From assembly GCF_005876855.1 (NCBI RefSeq), contig NZ_QLAE01000016.1, forward strand, positions 30,004 through 94,003: a DNA stretch of 64,000 nucleotides, given 5' to 3'. Below, piece after piece: positions 8,576 through 19,141 of the stretch. Position numbers and translations under genes: made by a program. The notes beneath the pieces were generated by a model. The model had not been told where the DNA came from, searched no databases, and worked only from the letters and a program-made list of their open reading frames with translations. How positions within the stretch are numbered: position 1 is the first letter of the stretch; every line of letters begins with the position of its first letter. The stretch comes from Stutzerimonas nosocomialis (GTDB lineage Bacteria; Pseudomonadota; Gammaproteobacteria; Pseudomonadales; Pseudomonadaceae).

Positions 8576-9610
8576 TTATTTCTTCATATCAACATCCGCC
8601 CATTCCTTTGCTCCAGCCCTGAATCCCTTGGCCAGTAGCAGCAGCGGGATGTACGCCAAGGCGATGCCAACCACCGGGTCGAAATGCCCGAGGACCACGG
8701 CCATGGCGATGGGTAGCAACCAGAACAGGTTCATCAGCCCGACGGCGAGCATCACCGGAAGGTGGGCCTTGTACTGCCGCGAAGCGTGCTGATAAGCATG
8801 GCTGCGGTGCGCCTCATGGATGCGCTCACCACGCAACAATCTGCTGAACAGGGTGAAGGTTGCGTCCACGATGAATACCCCGAGCAGAATCAGCCACCCC
8901 CAGAGCAACGAAGGCGAGACCCAGGCGGCATGCAGCGAGAGCACGCCGAGCACCATGCCCAGAAAGCCACTGCCCGCATCGCCCATGAAGATCCTGGCGG
9001 GCGGGAAATTCCACAACAGGAACCCGAGCACTGCAGCGGCCAGTGTCGCCGGCATTGCGATCAGCTCAGGGTGCCCCACGCAGAGATAAAGCAATGCACC
9101 GCCGAGGCACACGCTGATCGCCTCTATGCTAGCGATACCGTCTATACCGTCCATGAAGTTGTAGAGGTTGAGCAGCCACACCAGTCCTATGAGGGCCAGC
9201 GCGTGGCCAAGCCAACCCAACTGGATATCGACGCCGAACAACGTCAGCGCAGGCAATCCGCCCAGCCAGAAGGATGCCCAGGCAGCACAGATAAAATGTC
9301 CCGAAAGACGCCAGCGCGCAGGAATATGGCCATGATCATCCAGAAACCCCAACAAGGCCACCGCGCCGCCAGCGCCCAATAACGCCCACACCAGCGGCCA
9401 GCTGGCGAGCCCTTCAAAGGCCAGGACTGGCAGCGCCAGCAGGAACGTGAAGACAATCGCAACACCGCCGCCACGTGGTGTAGGGATAACGTGCGAGCTG
9501 CGCGCATTGGGTATGTCGAACAGACGCCTGGCTAGGGCGTAACGGAGTACCAAACCGGTCAGCCCAGCGGACGCAAGCAGAACGAGCGCAGGCAGCCACC
9601 AGAGACTCAA
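8576..9610 (-). CDS. wbpL: WbpL-type undecaprenyl-phosphate sugar-1-phosphate transferase
   Basis: A 344-residue polytopic member of the WecA/MraY-like family that starts lipid-linked O-antigen synthesis by putting a HexNAc-1-phosphate on undecaprenyl phosphate. About ten hydrophobic segments are visible. The cytoplasmic loops hold the family motifs LGFLDDHGHIPARWRLSGH (Asp-Asp), NLYNFMDGIDG and IFMGDAGSGFLG. The start is a TTG whose bases overlap the TGA of the upstream 68-codon ORF (TTGA), which suggests translational coupling to a gene that has since been lost or shortened. The C-terminal extension is unremarkable. Confidence 0.9.
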   Translation of the reverse strand: MSLWWLPALVLLASAGLTGLVLRYALARRLFDIPNARSSHVIPTPRGGGVAIVFTFLLALPVLAFEGLASWPLVWALLGAGGAVALLGFLDDHGHIPARWRLSGHFICAAWASFWLGGLPALTLFGVDIQLGWLGHALALIGLVWLLNLYNFMDGIDGIASIEAISVCLGGALLYLCVGHPELIAMPATLAAAVLGFLLWNFPPARIFMGDAGSGFLGMVLGVLSLHAAWVSPSLLWGWLILLGVFIVDATFTLFSRLLRGERIHEAHRSHAYQHASRQYKAHLPVMLAVGLMNLFWLLPIAMAVVLGHFDPVVGIALAYIPLLLLAKGFRAGAKEWADVDMKK

Positions 9611-9813
9611 GTGCGTTGTTCCAAGTAGTCAGCCAGTACCCTGGCGAGCAAATAGGAGCCAGCACCGCTGAGATTCAATTTAGCTATATCTAAATTCAGT
9701 GTCCTGCTAGACAAGCGTAGAAAGACGGCTGGCAAGACGGGCCTCATAACGTGCAGGAGCGTCGAACAAGTGCTTCCTAGGAAGTCACCAGCTTCCACAA
9801 AAGAAACACGCAT
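9607..9813 (-). pseudogene. 68-codon remnant-like ORF, possible decayed sugar epimerase
   Basis: This short ORF ends in a TGA that overlaps the wbpL start. Its beginning, MRV followed by FLGS, faintly resembles the N-terminal NAD-binding strand of sugar-nucleotide epimerases (MRVLVTGAxGFLGS in intact genes), but the glycine motif is not intact. Its end (LADYLEQRT) looks like an ordinary protein C-terminus. The interior is short and AT-rich compared with the neighbours. I suspect an internally deleted NAD-dependent epimerase of the O-antigen cluster, but a chance ORF is possible. Confidence 0.3.
9677..9696. repeat. AT-rich inverted repeat
   Basis: AATTTAG (9677-9683) and CTAAATT (9690-9696) are exact inverted repeats around CTATAT. 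This is strikingly AT-rich for the window. It lies inside the remnant-like ORF between ihfB and wbpL and could be a deletion scar or a lost binding site. Confidence 0.5.
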
Positions 9814-9915
9814 ACTTAACTCGCTAAAAGGACAAATACAGAGTGATGGAAAACGAGGTTACATGCTTTTTAAGTAGCCTATCGACAGTCAGCGGAACCG
9901 GTACAGGCTTGCGCC
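9814..9915. other. Short gap between remnant ORF and ihfB end
   Basis: About 100 bp of AT-richer sequence downstream of ihfB. I see no T-tract hairpin, promoter or ORF of note. Together with the 68-codon ORF it makes up the roughly 300 bp that separates ihfB from wbpL. Confidence 0.6.
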
Positions 9916-10200
9916 TCACTCCTCCTCATTCACCCGATCACGCAGCTCCTTGCCAGGCTTGAAGTGAGGGACGAATTTGCCGTCGAGGCGGACGGATTGG
10001 CCGGTTTTGGGGTTTCGGCCGACGCGGGGGGCGCGGTAGTGGAGGGAGAAGCTGCCGAAGCCGCGGATTTCGATGCGGTCGCCTGTCGCCAAGGCCTGGG
10101 ACATTTGTTCGAGCATGGTCTTGATGGCCAGCTCCACATCCTTGGATGAAAGCAGCCCTTGCTGGGTGACGATGCGTTCGATCAACTCCGACTTGGTCAT
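9916..10200 (-). CDS. ihfB: Integration host factor beta subunit
   Basis: A 94-residue HU/IHF-family DNA-bending protein. The beta-subunit N-terminus [10 protein letters not shown], the arm motif [10 protein letters not shown] and the [10 protein letters not shown] strand are all present, and the length is normal for IhfB/HimD. It pairs with IhfA and assists sigma-54 promoters, recombination and replication. Pseudomonads usually have rpsA directly upstream; here the upstream neighbour is a DEAD-box helicase with its own terminator, so ihfB must use a promoter in the 10201-10386 gap. Confidence 0.95.
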   Translation of the reverse strand: MTKSELIERIVTQQGLLSSKDVELAIKTMLEQMSQALATGDRIEIRGFGSFSLHYRAPRVGRNPKTGQSVRLDGKFVPHFKPGKELRDRVNEEE

Positions 10201-10388
10201 GGTTTTCCCTTCTTTTTCAAGCGGCTAGATCATCTGACCTGCGAGCGGTTTTAGCATGCCGGGCCCGCTTTGAACAGCCTGAGATTCGCCCTTCCACCCC
10301 GCAGCGCAGTGTCTGGCAGAAGCACCGACGCCCGAATCCCTCGGCTGCGCTGGCGGAGCGACGTCACCGTCCGCATCACCGGCAAGGC

Positions 10389-10422
10389 AAAAAAAAAGGG
10401 TGAGCCCGACGGGCCCACCCTT
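10389..10422 (-). terminator. Rho-independent terminator of deaD
   Basis: A 12-bp stem with one G-U pair (10396-10407 with 10411-10422), a 3-base loop and a run of nine T on the minus strand. It begins about 35 bases after the deaD stop codon. Confidence 0.93.
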
Positions 10423-10456
10423 GTTTCGATCATGCTACTGAGGCGAAGTGCTTGGC

Positions 10457-12118
10457 TCAGTCCTCGCGATAGCGACGCAGCTTGAGCTGCTTGCCGCCTA
10501 CGCGGGTGTCCTTCAGCTTGGCCAGCAGGCGGTCGAGCCCTTCTTCGGGCAGTTCGACCAGGCTGAAGCTGTCGCGCACCTGGATGCGGCCGATGGCTTC
10601 GCGGGCCAGGCCGCCTTCGTTGAGGATCGCGCCCAGCAGGTTGCGGGCGGCGATGCCGTCGCGCGCGCCCAGCGGCGAGCGGCAACGGGCGCGGCCTTCG
10701 GCCAGCGGCATCGGCGCGCGACGCTCGCGGTCGCCGCTACGCTCCGGACGATCGGAACGCTCGCGCGGCGCGCCGCTCGGCACCAGTGGCTGCTCCTTCT
10801 CGACTGCGGCGAGGGTCAGCGCCTGGCCATTGGTGGCCTTGGCGAGCAGCGCCGCGGCCAGTGCGCGCGGGCTGCAGCCGATGTCGGCCACCAGCTTGTC
10901 GAGCAGTTCGCCGTGGCTGGCTTCGGCCTCGGCAACCAGCGGCGACAGGCTGTTGGTCAACTTCTTGATGCGTGCATCGAGCACCTGTTGCGCGTTGGGC
11001 AGGCGCGCTTCGGCGACCTTCTGATTGGTGACGCGCTCGATGACCTGCAGCATACGGCGCTCGCGCGGGGTGACCAGCAGCAGCGCGCGGCCCTCACGGC
11101 CGGCACGGCCGGTACGGCCGATACGGTGAACGTAGGACTCCGGGTCGTACGGCATGTCGACGTTGAACACATGGGTGATGCGCGCCACGTCCAGGCCGCG
11201 CGCCGCCACGTCGGTGGCCACCACGATGTCCAGGCGGCCGTCCTTGAGCGAGTCGATGACGCGCTCACGCTGGTTCTGGGCGATATCGCCGTTCAGCGCG
11301 GCGGCCTTGTAGCCCTTGGCTTCCAGCGCGCTGGCGAGGTCCAGGGTGGCCTGCTTGGTGCGGACGAAGGCGATCAGCGCGTCGAAATCCTCGACTTCCA
11401 GCAGGCGCAGCACGGCCGGGATCTTCTGGTCGGCGTGGACCATCAGGTGAGCCTGCTCGATGCGCGCGACGGTCTGGGTCTTGGCCGCGATCTTGATGTG
11501 CTGCGGCTCGCGCAGGTGCTTCTCGGCGATGGCGCGGATCGAATGCGGCAGGGTCGCGGAGAACAGCACGCTCTGGCGGCTTTCCGGCATGGCCTCGAAG
11601 ATCACTTCCAGGTCGTCCATGAACCCGAGCTTGAGCATCTCGTCGGCTTCGTCGAGGACCAGGAACTGGATGGTCGACAGCAGGCCGCTGTTGCGGCTCA
11701 GGTGGTCGACCAGGCGGCCCGGGGTAGCCACGATGACCTGCGCGCCCTGGCGAATGGCCTTGAGCTGCGGGCCCATGGGCGCGCCACCATAGATCGCGAC
11801 GACGCTCAGACCTGGCATCTGCTTGGAGTAGGTTTCGAACGCGGTCGCGACCTGCAGCGCAAGCTCACGGGTCGGCGCGAGAATCAGCGCCTGCGGTTCT
11901 TTGCGGGCCGGATCGATCTTCGACAGGATGGGCAGCGCGAAGGCCGCGGTCTTGCCGGTGCCGGTCTGGGCCTGGCCGATCATGTCGTGGCCGCCGATGA
12001 TCACGGGGATCGCCTGGGCCTGGATGGGGGACGGTTCTTCGTAGCCGACGGCGGAGATGGCGGCGAGTACGGATGGGTGAATGCCGAGCGCGGCGAAGCC
12101 GCCGAGTTCCTGGGTCAT
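10457..12118 (-). CDS. deaD: DEAD-box ATP-dependent RNA helicase, DeaD/CsdA type
   Basis: A 553-residue RNA helicase likely to act in ribosome assembly and mRNA unwinding, especially in the cold. Core motifs read in order: Q-motif region (GYEEPSPIQAQAIP), Walker A AQTGTGKT, PTRELALQ, TPGRLVDH, VLDEADEML, SATLP, VATDVAARGLDV and HRIGRTGRAGR. The last 75 residues match a DbpA/CsdA-type RNA-binding domain, ending in a basic KLRRYRED tail; a basic, charged linker precedes it. I start at the ATG giving MTQELGGF, with an AGAGG ribosome site upstream; an extra 11 residues upstream lack support. The long leader is described separately. Confidence 0.93.
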   Translation of the reverse strand: MTQELGGFAALGIHPSVLAAISAVGYEEPSPIQAQAIPVIIGGHDMIGQAQTGTGKTAAFALPILSKIDPARKEPQALILAPTRELALQVATAFETYSKQMPGLSVVAIYGGAPMGPQLKAIRQGAQVIVATPGRLVDHLSRNSGLLSTIQFLVLDEADEMLKLGFMDDLEVIFEAMPESRQSVLFSATLPHSIRAIAEKHLREPQHIKIAAKTQTVARIEQAHLMVHADQKIPAVLRLLEVEDFDALIAFVRTKQATLDLASALEAKGYKAAALNGDIAQNQRERVIDSLKDGRLDIVVATDVAARGLDVARITHVFNVDMPYDPESYVHRIGRTGRAGREGRALLLVTPRERRMLQVIERVTNQKVAEARLPNAQQVLDARIKKLTNSLSPLVAEAEASHGELLDKLVADIGCSPRALAAALLAKATNGQALTLAAVEKEQPLVPSGAPRERSDRPERSGDRERRAPMPLAEGRARCRSPLGARDGIAARNLLGAILNEGGLAREAIGRIQVRDSFSLVELPEEGLDRLLAKLKDTRVGGKQLKLRRYRED

Positions 12119-12359
12119 GGGTCTGCCTCTGGTGCATCCGCAAAGACCCATGTTCCAAAGCTGCGCATGCCATGTAGGACCTTGTGGGTCACCCTGGCAG
12201 CCCGGTCGGCGGGTTTGCGAAAACGTGGTGAATGATGAATCGTCTAGGATAGTCCGCGTGGAGCGGACAGCAGCCGAAGCAGCGCTTCGATGTGTTGCGG
12301 TACCTGAACGGAGCCAATTGGCCGGCGCGCACTATACATAAAAAAGGCGAATGTGTCAG
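12119..12359 (-). promoter_or_regulatory. deaD promoter and about 200-nt structured leader
   Basis: On the minus strand CTGACA (12354-12359) and TATAGT (12331-12336) are 17 bp apart, a strong sigma-70 pair. The predicted start near 12324 gives a leader of about 205 nt. It contains two perfect hairpins: 12252-12268 (6-bp stem) and about 12275-12289 (6-bp stem). Long structured 5' leaders are known for cold-induced csdA/csp mRNAs. This stretch and 12360-12435 contain no gene. Confidence 0.72.
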
Positions 12360-12435
12360 GGCAAAAGGACCAGCGGACGGTGTGCCGGATAAAGCTGAAC
12401 GGCGCCGCAGAGCGCGCCACCACGAGCGCCTCGAG

Positions 12436-13185
12436 TCAACTGGCCTGGCGCAGCACCGCGATCAGCGAGTCCAGCGAATAACCCAGTCGCGGCGTCAGCG
12501 AGGCCGCGCGCTCCGCGATGCCCTGCAGGTCCAGCGTCTGCTCCAGATCGGCCGGCACCAGCAGGATGACGTTGCCCTCCTTCACCGGGCATTCCCAGTA
12601 ATGCCGATGGAACAGACCGCGCAACAGGGCGGCGCCCAGGGGCTTGCCGTCGTCGTTGGCCCACTGGTTGATCACCAGCCAGCCGCCGGGGTTGAGTTTC
12701 TGCTGGCAGGCCTACAGGAAGTTCCAGCCCAGATGCGCCGCGGCAGGCCCGGTGTCGGTATAGAGGTCGACGAAGATCAGGTCGGCGGTCTCCGCCGTTT
12801 CGAGCAGGTGCAGCGCATCGCCGATGCGGATGGTCAGCCGCGGATCGTCGTCAAGCCCCAGGTACTCCATGGCCAGGCGCGGCACGTCCGGGCGCAGCTC
12901 GATCGCCTCGACATCCTCGAGCGGCAGGAACTGCAGGCACGCCTGGGTCAGGTTGCCCGCGCCGAGGCCCAGGAACAGCGCGGTTTCCGGCGCCTCGTGG
13001 GCCAGCGCGCCGAGCAGCATCGCCCGGGTGTAGTCGTACTCCAGCCAGCTGGGGTCGCGGGTGAACACGCAGCTCTGCTCGACCGCTGCGCCGAACTCCA
13101 GAAAACGGTAGTCGCCCACTTCATAAACGCGGATCAGCCCGAACGCGTCCTGGACTTCGGCTAACAACACCTCCTGCTGACTCAT
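12436..13185 (-). pseudogene. Spermidine-synthase-like methyltransferase-fold gene with in-frame amber
   Basis: A 250-codon reading frame related to spermidine synthase-like proteins (SpeE fold). The first 157 codons contain the SAM-type motif LFLGLGAGNLTQ, an acidic strand end (AIELRP) and LIFVDLYTD. Codon 158 is TAG (12712-12714). Reading on in the same frame, the sequence continues as ACQQKLNPGGWLVINQW and ends normally, with no frameshift. One C-to-T change in a CAG Gln codon explains everything. The halves are therefore one gene recently inactivated, unless it is a sequencing error or the codon is suppressed. The downstream half has no convincing start of its own. True substrates are unknown; the classical speE is at 52.6 kb. 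Confidence 0.82.
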
Positions 13186-13306
13186 GACTCATCCGCCTCG
13201 ATTGGGTGCGTCATCTTAAACAGGGCGATACGCAGCCGCTATCAGCTTCGGCGCCATGCATCGGGTAACATCGACACCTTTCGCACCACCACACGGAACG
13301 CATCTG

Positions 13307-14656
13307 ATGAGCCAGACCTGGAGCCCGCAAAGCTGGAGGGCCAAGCCCATCCAGCAGCAACCCCACTACCCCGACGCCGAACACCTGGCGCGCGTCGAGG
13401 CGACCCTGGCCAGTCTGCCGCCACTGGTATTCGCCGGCGAGGCGCGGGCGCTGCGCAAGCAGTTCACCGAGGTCACCCAGGGTCGGGCGTTTCTGCTGCA
13501 GGGTGGCGATTGCGCGGAGAGCTTCGCGGAGTTCTCCGCGCCTAAGATCCGCGACACCTTCAAGGTCCTGCTGCAGATGGCCATCGTCATGACCTTTGCG
13601 GCCGGCTGCCCGGTGGTGAAGGTCGGCCGCATGGCCGGGCAGTTCGCCAAGCCGCGCTCGGCCGGCGACGAGACCATCGACGGCGTCACCCTGCCCGCCT
13701 ACCGCGGCGATATCGTCAACGGCATCGGCTTCGACGAGAAGAGCCGCGCCCCCGATCCCGAGCGGCTGCTGCAGGCCTACCACCAGTCCACCGCCAGCCT
13801 CAACCTGCTGCGCGCCTTCGCCCAGGGCGGTTTCGCCGACCTGCACCAGGTCCACCAGTGGAACCTCGATTTCATCGCCAACTCGTCCCTGGCCGAGAAG
13901 TATCACCAGCTCGCCGACCGCATCGACCAGACGCTGGCGTTCATGCGCGCCTGCGGGCTGGACGATGCGCCTCAGCTTCGCGAGACGAGCTTCTTCACCG
14001 CCCACGAAGCCCTGCTGCTGAACTACGAGCAGGCCTTCGTGCGCCAGGACAGCCTGACCGGCGGCTGGTACGACTGCTCGGCGCACATGCTCTGGATCGG
14101 CGATCGCACCCGCCAGCTCGACGGTGCGCACGTCGAGTTCCTGCGCGGCGTCGGCAACCCCATCGGCGTGAAGGTCGGCCCGAGCATGGACAGCGAGGAG
14201 CTGATCCGCCTGATCGACGTGCTCAACCCGGACAACGATACGGGCCGCCTGAACCTGATCGTGCGAATGGGCGCGGACAAGGTCGAAGCGGGCCTGCCGA
14301 GATTGATCCGTGCCGTGCAGGCCGAAGGCCGGCAGGTGCTCTGGAGTTCGGACCCGATGCATGGCAATACCATGAAGGCCTCCAGCGGCTACAAGACCCG
14401 CGATTTCGCACGGGTACTGGCCGAAGTACGGCAGTTCTTCGAGGTACACCGCGCCGAGGGCAGCTATCCGGGCGGGATCCACATCGAGATGACCGGGCAG
14501 AACGTCACCGAATGCATCGGCGGCTCGCGCCCCGTCACCGAAGACGCGCTCTCCGATCGCTACCACACCCACTGCGACCCCCGACTGAACGCGGATCAGT
14601 CGCTGGAAATGGCATTCCTGATCGCCGAAACCCTAAAGCGCGTGCGTCCTAGCTGA
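13307..14656 (+). CDS. Class II 3-deoxy-7-phosphoheptulonate (DAHP) synthase
   Basis: A 449-residue class II (plant/mycobacterial type) DAHP synthase, the first shikimate-pathway enzyme, joining PEP and erythrose 4-phosphate. Visible motifs include [11 protein letters not shown] (metal-binding Cys), [38 protein letters not shown]-like GVKVGPSM, and SDPMHGNT plus [18 protein letters not shown] near the C-terminus. I start at the ATG giving [10 protein letters not shown]; the extra 17 upstream codons lack a ribosome site. It is divergent from the amber-broken gene. Chorismate synthase (aroC) is also in the window, at 58.8 kb. Confidence 0.95.
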   Translation: MSQTWSPQSWRAKPIQQQPHYPDAEHLARVEATLASLPPLVFAGEARALRKQFTEVTQGRAFLLQGGDCAESFAEFSAPKIRDTFKVLLQMAIVMTFAAGCPVVKVGRMAGQFAKPRSAGDETIDGVTLPAYRGDIVNGIGFDEKSRAPDPERLLQAYHQSTASLNLLRAFAQGGFADLHQVHQWNLDFIANSSLAEKYHQLADRIDQTLAFMRACGLDDAPQLRETSFFTAHEALLLNYEQAFVRQDSLTGGWYDCSAHMLWIGDRTRQLDGAHVEFLRGVGNPIGVKVGPSMDSEELIRLIDVLNPDNDTGRLNLIVRMGADKVEAGLPRLIRAVQAEGRQVLWSSDPMHGNTMKASSGYKTRDFARVLAEVRQFFEVHRAEGSYPGGIHIEMTGQNVTECIGGSRPVTEDALSDRYHTHCDPRLNADQSLEMAFLIAETLKRVRPS

Positions 14657-14789
14657 GGCGCGGCAGCCACCGCCCTCGTGGCGGGGATCATGGGAGTGCT
14701 TTTGTGGGAGAGATTGGGGACGCCTTGTCTTGACCGCGAGCTTTTCGAACCTGGCCCTCGACACGCCTTCGTCAGGCGCTTGCGGTCGT

Positions 14790-15041
14790 TCAGTCGGCCT
14801 TCTTGCGGATCCAGTAGAGGTAATTGCCATCCGCTTCCCGCTGGTCGACCAGTTCGTGGCCGAGGAAGACGCAGAACTTCGGAATGTCACGCTGGGTCGA
14901 GGGGTCGGTGGCGATGACTTTGAGCAGCTGGCCACCCGCGAGATCACGGACCTTGTTGTGCAGCATCATCACCGGCTCCGGGCAGTTGAGGCCCGAGGCG
15001 TCGAGGATGGCGTCGCTGTGCAGTTCGGTTGTTTGGGACAT
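14790..15041 (-). CDS. tusA: Sulfur-carrier protein TusA
   Basis: An 83-residue TusA-family protein. The sulfur-accepting Cys is in the signature [16 protein letters not shown] near residue 20. TusA relays persulfide sulfur from IscS to tRNA thiolation and other sulfur pathways. Size and fold pattern (alpha/beta two-layer sandwich) are complete. It lies 59 bp downstream of rlmM on the same strand, so the two may be co-transcribed. Confidence 0.94.
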   Translation of the reverse strand: MSQTTELHSDAILDASGLNCPEPVMMLHNKVRDLAGGQLLKVIATDPSTQRDIPKFCVFLGHELVDQREADGNYLYWIRKKAD

Positions 15042-15100
15042 CAGGGGCTCCGGTCAGGACATTTCGCGCGGGCGCAAGTATTGGGCATCTTGCGACGGAC

Positions 15101-16150
15101 TTACAGACGGCGCAGGTGGCAGGTGACTTCTTCGCGGTCGTGGTAGAGCTGCTTGCAGCCGATGCTCGCCTTCACGCCACGTTCGGCAAGCCCCTGGGCG
15201 ATGCGTTCCAGCAGGCGCCGGACTTCGGCGTAGCGCTGCTTCATCGGCAGCTTGAGGTTGACCACCGCCTCGCGACACAGCCCCTCGCCTATCCAGGTTT
15301 CCAGCAGGGCGGCACTGCGTGCGGGTTTCTCGACGATATCGCAGACCATCCAGTCCACGGGGCGACGCGGGCGGAAGACGAATCCGTCGGCCTGCAGGTG
15401 CTCCACCATGCCGGTATCCATCAGGCTTTCGGCCATCGGCCCGTTGTCCACGGCGATCACCCGCATGTCGCGCTTGACCAGCTGCCAGGTCCATCCGCCG
15501 GGCGCGGCGCCCAAGTCCACCGCCGTCATCTCCGGCGCCAGCCGCTGCTCCCACTGCTCGCGCGGGATGAAATGATGCCAGGCCTCCTCGAGCTTGAGGG
15601 TCGAGCGACTTGGCGCCTGGCGCGGAAACTTCAGGCGCGGGATGCCCATGGGCCAGAGTGCGCTGTTGCTCGCCTCGGCGAGGCCCAGGAAGACTTCCCG
15701 CCCGCTGATGAAGGTCAGCAGCAGGCGCGGGCCCGGCCCGCCTTCGACCAGCCTGCCCGCCTTGATCAGGGCCTTGCGCAACGGCACCTCGAACTTGCGG
15801 CAGAAGGTGGACAGTTCCTTGCCGTCGTTGGTGTCGAGCACCTCCAGCCAGAGGCTGCCGCAGGTCGGATAGTCGGCCAGTGCCTCGAGCAGGACTTCGA
15901 CCCGCTCGCGCTCAGGCAGCGCCAGGTACTGCCCCCGCGCCCACTGCCGCGGGAAGATCAGCTCGGAAAAGCGCAGGGCCTTCATCAGCCGCGCCGGCGC
16001 ATCAGGCTCGGCACAGACGAACTCGGCCAGGGCGCTGCCCGGGCGCGCCTTGGCATAGCCCGAGACGTCCAGCCTGGCGGCGTGCTCGCTGATTTCAGCG
16101 CAGACCTCGCCTTCGAATCCCGGACGGCAATGCAACAGCAACAGGTTCAT
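15101..16150 (-). CDS. rlmM: 23S rRNA C2498 2'-O-ribose methyltransferase RlmM
   Basis: A 349-residue RlmM. The N-terminal THUMP-like part begins [15 protein letters not shown], and the C-terminal Rossmann methyltransferase domain contains [16 protein letters not shown] (SAM motif and first catalytic Lys), AVDNGPM, and [10 protein letters not shown]. These give the K-D-K-E type active site of 2'-O methyltransferases. I start at the ATG before NLLLLHC; 39 upstream codons are unsupported. It is divergent from acnA. Confidence 0.95.
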   Translation of the reverse strand: MNLLLLHCRPGFEGEVCAEISEHAARLDVSGYAKARPGSALAEFVCAEPDAPARLMKALRFSELIFPRQWARGQYLALPERERVEVLLEALADYPTCGSLWLEVLDTNDGKELSTFCRKFEVPLRKALIKAGRLVEGGPGPRLLLTFISGREVFLGLAEASNSALWPMGIPRLKFPRQAPSRSTLKLEEAWHHFIPREQWEQRLAPEMTAVDLGAAPGGWTWQLVKRDMRVIAVDNGPMAESLMDTGMVEHLQADGFVFRPRRPVDWMVCDIVEKPARSAALLETWIGEGLCREAVVNLKLPMKQRYAEVRRLLERIAQGLAERGVKASIGCKQLYHDREEVTCHLRRL

Positions 16151-16353
16151 GCTCGATTTCCACAGGTCAATCGGAGCCCCGACCGGGAACCAGGCCCGAC
16201 GCAGCGGCAAAGCCCCGCATGATAGCCCAGAGGGGAACCCCCGGATGCCTGCCTCGGTCCAGTGCAATGGAGAAACCGCTCAAGACAGGCGAGTTTCAAG
16301 ACGATCCGCCAGATCCAACCCAGCCCGACCGTGCGGGCCAAAGGAGATCAGGA

Positions 16354-19029
<2,676 letters not shown>

Positions 19030-19034
19030 GGCTC

Positions 19035-19066
19035 GCACGACGCCGGTCGTTCGGCCGGCGTCGTGC
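19035..19066 (+). terminator. First hairpin after acnA
   Basis: A perfect 12-bp stem (19035-19046 with 19055-19066) and an 8-base loop, starting six bases after the acnA stop. There is no T-run, so it probably stabilises the 3' end or works with the following terminator. Confidence 0.65.
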
Positions 19067-19102
19067 CACACAGGATTTCGGTGCCCTTGCCTGGGCGCGA
19101 CG

Positions 19103-19136
19103 ATGCCGGCACAGGAATCTGCGCCGGCATGTTTTT
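19103..19136 (+). terminator. Rho-independent terminator of acnA
   Basis: An 8-bp perfect stem (19103-19110 with 19123-19130), a 12-base loop and five T on the plus strand. It lies six bases before the end of the convergent algA gene. Confidence 0.72.
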
Positions 19137-19141
19137 GCGGG

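Noticed and set aside
10448-12235. A 595-codon plus-strand ORF opposite deaD
   Set aside because: A codon-bias shadow; the minus-strand helicase has all conserved motifs.
12436-12675. The 3' half of the amber-split gene as an independent gene
   Set aside because: It is in the same frame as the upstream half, has no convincing start, and completes the same fold.
14690-14725. GTGGGAG-containing stretch resembling a Pseudomonas REP-like element
   Set aside because: Only a partial core and no clear matching hairpin partner; not enough to call a repeat.
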